From the NCBI GenBank assembly GCA_002779065.1, contig PEXL01000056.1, positions 1,926-12,958 of the forward strand: a stretch of 11,033 nt of DNA. Reading direction: 5' to 3'. The notes under the pieces are model-generated. The model was not told where the DNA came from and ran no database searches. It was given only the letters and a program-made list of their open reading frames with translations. This document shows, piece by piece, positions 8,212 through 11,033 of the stretch. The position numbers were made by a program, and so were the translations under genes. The stretch comes from Candidatus Diapherotrites archaeon CG08_land_8_20_14_0_20_34_12 (GTDB lineage: Archaea > Iainarchaeota > Iainarchaeia > Iainarchaeales > 0-14-0-20-34-12). Position 1 is the first letter of the stretch; each line of letters begins with the position of its first letter.

Positions 8212-8242
8212 TTTTCTTTTTTCTTGAGAAGAAAAAAGAAAA
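8212..8242 (-). terminator. T-rich 14-bp perfect inverted repeat, probable transcription terminator of the PAC2 gene
   Basis: On the minus strand the sequence just after the PAC2 stop codon (8247) is TTTTCTTTTTTCTT, a 3-base loop CTC, then the exact complement. Archaeal polymerases stop at U-rich tracts, so the first arm alone could act as the terminator; the perfect stem may stabilise the 3' end. A second TTCTTTTTTCTTTT tract on the plus strand (8189-8202) repeats the arm. Confidence 0.55.
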
Positions 8243-8246
8243 GCGG

Positions 8247-9032
8247 TTAGGTGTACATCTGCGGTCCTTTTTCAAATTCTTCCGTATTTTCCTCTGTTTT
8301 CTTTAGATCGCCTAAATGTTTCAATAGCATTTCCTGCGTTTTTTTTGCTTCCTGTATTAATGGTTTTACATCAATATTCAAACCAAGAATTTTGTTAAGT
8401 GTTTTTAACAATTCAGCAGAAGCCATATAATCAGCAGCAGTACTTGCAGTTCCTAACAATGAATATGCCTTGAATTTATGCTGTTTTCTCATCCCAAGCA
8501 GCATCATTGCCGTTACCCCGGTTGTCAAGCCCTCATCAATTATTTCAATATTATATTTTTGCAATTCTTTCAATGAGTCTTCATTTGCTGCTATTCCATA
8601 AATTTTTTCTCTTCGCTCTTTTCCCTCTGTTTTTATCCCTGCCAAAGAAATTACTTTTGTAATCCCTTTTTTATTTATCCAGTTGATTGTTTCTTTTGAT
8701 AAATCATTAATTAAGGTTGAAGGGATTATCTGTTCTGAAAGCAGTACAACAAGTTTATGTTTTTTATTTATGTAAATCCTAGATGGATACATTGGCAATC
8801 CATGATGCACTCTTATTACCGGGCTGAAAAAATCACATTCAATATGCCCTATTTCCTCAAATTTTAATTGTTCAGTTAGATATTTTGCACTTATAGTTCC
8901 AACTAAACCCATTCCAGGAAATCCTTCAATTAAGGTATAACCTTTCAAATTCTGTTTTTCTCTTTCAACAAAACAAATATTTTTATTCACTTCATTACAT
9001 TTGCATGATTCATGACATTTGCATTTTTTCAT
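8247..9032 (-). CDS. PAC2-family proteasome assembly chaperone with Cys-rich N-terminus
   Basis: A 261-residue soluble protein of the PAC2 family (archaeal PbaA/PbaB and COG2047-like proteins), which help proteasome core assembly or bind the core. The family core runs from about 31 to 235, with the characteristic GFPGMGLVG at 37-45. Residues 236-260 form a charged helical tail, and the chain ends in Q-M-Y-T. That gives a hydrophobic-Tyr-X C-terminus like the HbYX tails that dock into the 20S alpha-ring pockets. The first 20 residues hold C4-x-C6-H7-x2-C10-x-C12 and C20, not expected in this family and possibly a metal site. A longer in-frame start at 9107 would overlap the upstream gene and precede its own promoter, so I chose the ATG at 9032, which follows a TATA box (9076-9083) and GGATGG. 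It looks transcribed separately from the flanking export genes; any link to them is only by position. Confidence 0.85.
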   Translation of the reverse strand: MKKCKCHESCKCNEVNKNICFVEREKQNLKGYTLIEGFPGMGLVGTISAKYLTEQLKFEEIGHIECDFFSPVIRVHHGLPMYPSRIYINKKHKLVVLLSEQIIPSTLINDLSKETINWINKKGITKVISLAGIKTEGKERREKIYGIAANEDSLKELQKYNIEIIDEGLTTGVTAMMLLGMRKQHKFKAYSLLGTASTAADYMASAELLKTLNKILGLNIDVKPLIQEAKKTQEMLLKHLGDLKKTEENTEEFEKGPQMYT

Positions 9033-9075
9033 AAAAATCCATCCATTTTTTGTTAAGTATATTACCCTTTTTTTG

Positions 9076-9083
9076 TTTATAAA
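9076..9083 (-). promoter_or_regulatory. Archaeal TATA box for the PAC2 gene
   Basis: TTTATAAA on the minus strand, just before the preceding gene's stop codon is complete in position terms (that gene ends at 9085). Transcription would start near 9054, about 22 nt upstream of the ATG at 9032. This supports the shorter start, since a start at 9107 would lie upstream of the promoter. Confidence 0.55.
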
Positions 9084-9084
9084 T

Positions 9085-9771
9085 CTATGCCAGAAGAAGC
9101 CTGCCAAACAAAAAACAGCAAATTGAAACAGGAAAAATTCCCAAAAAATAAATCAAGGCTTTTTTCATATTGTTCTCCTGTTTTGCCAAAAAGAGTGATG
9201 CAATTATAGAGTATTCCCCAACATAAATCAGATTAGCAAGTTTGATCATCCCTAGCAATTCAGTTTTATTTTCATTGCCTGTGGAATAAAATTCCTTCAA
9301 AATTTCAAAATCAAAATTTGTCATTAAACCAAAAAGCATTGATAAAACCAATGGGACAATTACTGCTCCGCCCAAAAGCAGAGTATATTTTTGTGTCATT
9401 AATGCAATATTTTTTTCATCCTGCAAATTCTGCCTTTCCATCAAATCTTCTGCAGCATTCCTAAATACTTTGGAATTATCCGCTTTGTTTCTATGTGCTT
9501 GAATAAATAATTTTACCATTAGTTTGATATTTTGTTTTTCAGGATTCCTTTTTAAAATTCCTGCCAAAGATTCTTCAACAGATGCCCCGTTTCGGATTTC
9601 AATGCCGGCAATTTTAAATTCATCGGATAATAAAGTGTCTCCAAATGCTATTTTTTGAATTATATTCTCAATGCTGTACTCATTGGGGTAGGTTGAAGCC
9701 TGCAGCAAAGCATCAATTACTTCGCTTTCTTTCTTTTTTGACTCATTCATTTTTCTTATAAATTCAAACAT
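9085..9771 (-). CDS. TadC-like T2SSF-domain membrane protein
   Basis: A 228-residue protein with a cytoplasmic T2SSF-type helical domain at about 15-125 and three membrane segments (about 129-150, 174-197, 203-226). It is expected to form the second half of the platform for the upstream ATPase, partnering the TadB-like protein encoded directly before it. A GTG in the same frame at 9783 could add four residues, but the ATG at 9771 follows TGAGG within 7-8 nt (the GTG codon overlaps this site), so I take the ATG. It begins 16 nt after the TadB-like stop codon, as in an operon. It is too divergent for me to give a gene symbol. Reading it together with the preceding gene as one broken FlaJ is unlikely, because each has its own ribosome binding site and its own complete domain. 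Confidence 0.8.
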   Translation of the reverse strand: MFEFIRKMNESKKKESEVIDALLQASTYPNEYSIENIIQKIAFGDTLLSDEFKIAGIEIRNGASVEESLAGILKRNPEKQNIKLMVKLFIQAHRNKADNSKVFRNAAEDLMERQNLQDEKNIALMTQKYTLLLGGAVIVPLVLSMLFGLMTNFDFEILKEFYSTGNENKTELLGMIKLANLIYVGEYSIIASLFLAKQENNMKKALIYFLGIFPVSICCFLFGRLLLA

Positions 9772-9787
9772 AGTTTTCCTCACAAGA

Positions 9788-10531
9788 TTATCCTTTCAAA
9801 ATTGCTGGGCTTATTTCATTTACCCCTAGAAGAATGCCCAGATTTATTGCCGGAAAAAGCAGTACTATTATCAAAAAAATCTGCTCTTTTGTCATATTTA
9901 GTTCAATAAAAAAAGATCCAACAATAACAAATGCCTGAAACATTGCAGGAATAATTGTTGAAAAAACAATTATAAAAAGAGAAATTACAGAAATTCTGGC
10001 ATTAAATTTCTTTAATTCATTCCTTTGTTTTATTAAAAATTCCTTCTCAAGATTTTTCAAAGGTTCAATATCCCTCACGGTTTTATTGCCCTGCTCATAA
10101 ATATAAATCAAATAGCTAAGAGTTCTTTTTATCTGGCTTGATTCAAATTTAGCATAGCTTATTTGAATTGATTCAGCAATTCCCTTGCCAGAATCAATCC
10201 TTTTATGTATTCCCAAAAGTTCTTTTTTTAATCCTCCTGAAGATTCTTTGATTAAATTCTTTAATGCGTTGTCAAAAGGAATCCCTAAACTTAATTCCTG
10301 TGCAATTGAATTTATGAAATAAGGAAGGTCTTTTTCAATAAGTGCTTCTTTTTTTCTTTTTAGCCATTTTGGATAATATTCTTTAATTAAAAAATACAAA
10401 GTTAAAGTAATTATGAATGCTAGAATCCCAACAATTATGCCCTCCCAAATTAAATAGCATATCGCGCCAAATAGAACTCCTAATATCAAGCCAGTTCTAA
10501 GCAGCTCTAATTTATAAGTTGTATTTCCCAA
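9788..10531 (-). CDS. TadB-like T2SSF-domain membrane protein
   Basis: A 247-residue membrane protein with two N-terminal membrane helices (about 12-30 and 32-49), a cytoplasmic T2SSF domain at about 65-178, with DLPYFINSIAQELSLGIPF near its start as typical for the family, and two C-terminal membrane helices (about 180-207 and 217-237). This is the TadB/FlaJ-half layout; it should pair with the TadC-like protein downstream and bind the secretion ATPase upstream. The start codon is TTG at 10531. It is well supported by a perfect AGGAGG site 7 nt upstream, located inside the end of the ATPase gene. The gene overlaps the ATPase gene by 20 bp, which indicates translational coupling. No promoter of its own is seen. 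Confidence 0.85.
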   Translation of the reverse strand: MGNTTYKLELLRTGLILGVLFGAICYLIWEGIIVGILAFIITLTLYFLIKEYYPKWLKRKKEALIEKDLPYFINSIAQELSLGIPFDNALKNLIKESSGGLKKELLGIHKRIDSGKGIAESIQISYAKFESSQIKRTLSYLIYIYEQGNKTVRDIEPLKNLEKEFLIKQRNELKKFNARISVISLFIIVFSTIIPAMFQAFVIVGSFFIELNMTKEQIFLIIVLLFPAINLGILLGVNEISPAILKG

Positions 10532-11033
10532 TTATTTCCCTCCTGAATTGTTTATCATGTTCAAATTTATTGAAAAAATTGGATAGTTCTTCAAGAGTAA
10601 AAAACGCATTATCCATCTTTTGAAGCAGTTTTGCACGCAGCTTGATTTCTTCAATTATTTCTCTTTGATTCAAGCAATAACAATTTTGCATTTTTTCCAG
10701 CATTCTTTTGCCAAACCCCTTTGCAATAAATGAATCTTTTTTATGGTCATATTTGAAGATATTTTTTGCCTTATTTTTTGAAATCTCTGCTATTTCTGTT
10801 ATTTTTCTAATATCCTGTTTTATGCCAGACCCTATTTCAATTCTGTCCCATCTTTTCTGCAAAACAATCAGGTCAATGCTTTCAAAATAATCTTCTTCAA
10901 CCCCTAAAGATTTTAATCTATTCAAGCATTCTGCTGCTGATTGTGCATGGAAGGTAGCAAAACTTCCCTTACCCTGCCCCGCTAACACAGTATCCATAAA
11001 GGCATTTACTTCATCCTTATTTCTTATTTCCCC
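10512..11033 (-). CDS. FlaI/TadA-type secretion ATPase, C-terminal part (5' end outside window)
   Basis: The frame is open from the right window edge; 173 residues are seen before the stop at 10512. The first visible residues are GEIR, the end of the Walker B box of the VirB11/FlaI/TadA/GspE superfamily. The His box GSFATFHAQSAAE follows at 23-35 (H29), and then the RLKSLGV-type strand and helices of the C-terminal ATPase lobe. About 100 further residues form a helical C-terminal extension. It would be the motor for the split TadB/TadC-like platform encoded next, with which it overlaps by 20 bp. Walker A and the Asp box lie outside the window, so I cannot say whether this ATPase also carries an intein. 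It is clearly distinct from the intein-containing ATPase: GEIR and FATFHA here against GEVR and MGTIHA there. Confidence 0.88.
   Translation of the reverse strand, partial: GEIRNKDEVNAFMDTVLAGQGKGSFATFHAQSAAECLNRLKSLGVEEDYFESIDLIVLQKRWDRIEIGSGIKQDIRKITEIAEISKNKAKNIFKYDHKKDSFIAKGFGKRMLEKMQNCYCLNQREIIEEIKLRAKLLQKMDNAFFTLEELSNFFNKFEHDKQFRREIIGKYNL
10539..10544 (-). promoter_or_regulatory. Strong Shine-Dalgarno site for a TTG start
   Basis: AGGAGG on the minus strand, 7 nt before the TTG at 10531. It is the strongest ribosome binding site in the window and decides the start of the TadB-like gene. Confidence 0.8.

Noticed and set aside
9033..9107. Start of the PAC2 protein at 9107
   Set aside because: It would lie upstream of the likely TATA box at 9076-9083 and overlap the preceding gene; the ATG at 9032 fits the promoter.
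9085..10531. The two adjacent T2SSF proteins as one frameshifted FlaJ gene
   Set aside because: Each has its own Shine-Dalgarno site and a complete T2SSF domain with flanking membrane helices, and there is a clean stop followed by a short gap, so a TadB/TadC pair fits better.
1..11033. CRISPR array, tRNA or insertion sequence
   Set aside because: No regularly spaced repeats, cloverleaf-like segment or transposase was seen on reading both strands.

Overview
The window looks like archaeal chromosome, most likely from an AT-rich small-genome (DPANN-type) lineage. Three things suggest this: a PAC2-family proteasome assembly chaperone, FlaI/TadA-type secretion ATPases with FlaJ/TadC-type platform proteins and a class III-like pilin signal peptide, and TATA boxes about 27 bp upstream of genes, some apparently giving leaderless transcripts. 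No ribosomal RNA or other taxon-decisive gene is present, so the lineage is an inference. All genes I can support lie on the minus strand, so transcription runs from right to left. Coding density is very high and no gene-free stretch exceeds about 160 bases.

From right to left (5' to 3' of the transcripts): 11033-9085 carries one type IV pilus/Tad-like export module. It consists of the C-terminal part of a secretion ATPase, starting exactly at its Walker B GEIR motif at the window edge, followed by two separate T2SSF membrane proteins (TadB-like and TadC-like). Overlap or very short gaps and good Shine-Dalgarno sites couple these genes. Next, with its own TATA box, is a PAC2-family protein with a Cys-rich N-terminus and a C-terminal Hb-Tyr-X tail, followed by a T-rich inverted repeat that probably ends transcription.

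8091-1916 carries a second, divergent export module. It has a very large FlaI/KlbA/TadA-like ATPase whose Asp box is interrupted by a 509-residue intein with a LAGLIDADG homing endonuclease, and a 774-residue double-T2SSF platform protein in which both halves are fused. The two modules form a paralogous pair: one has the platform split over two genes, the other has it fused.

1774-1 holds an AAA_14/DUF4143-type ATPase with its own, apparently leaderless, promoter. A pilin-like secreted protein with a class III-type signal and six cysteines starts one base after the ATPase stop codon and runs off the left edge. The simplest reading is a surface-filament or secretion locus (ATPase, platform and pilin substrate) with an accessory ATPase gene inserted between platform and pilin. 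The most notable element is the intein placed in a catalytic motif of the motor ATPase.
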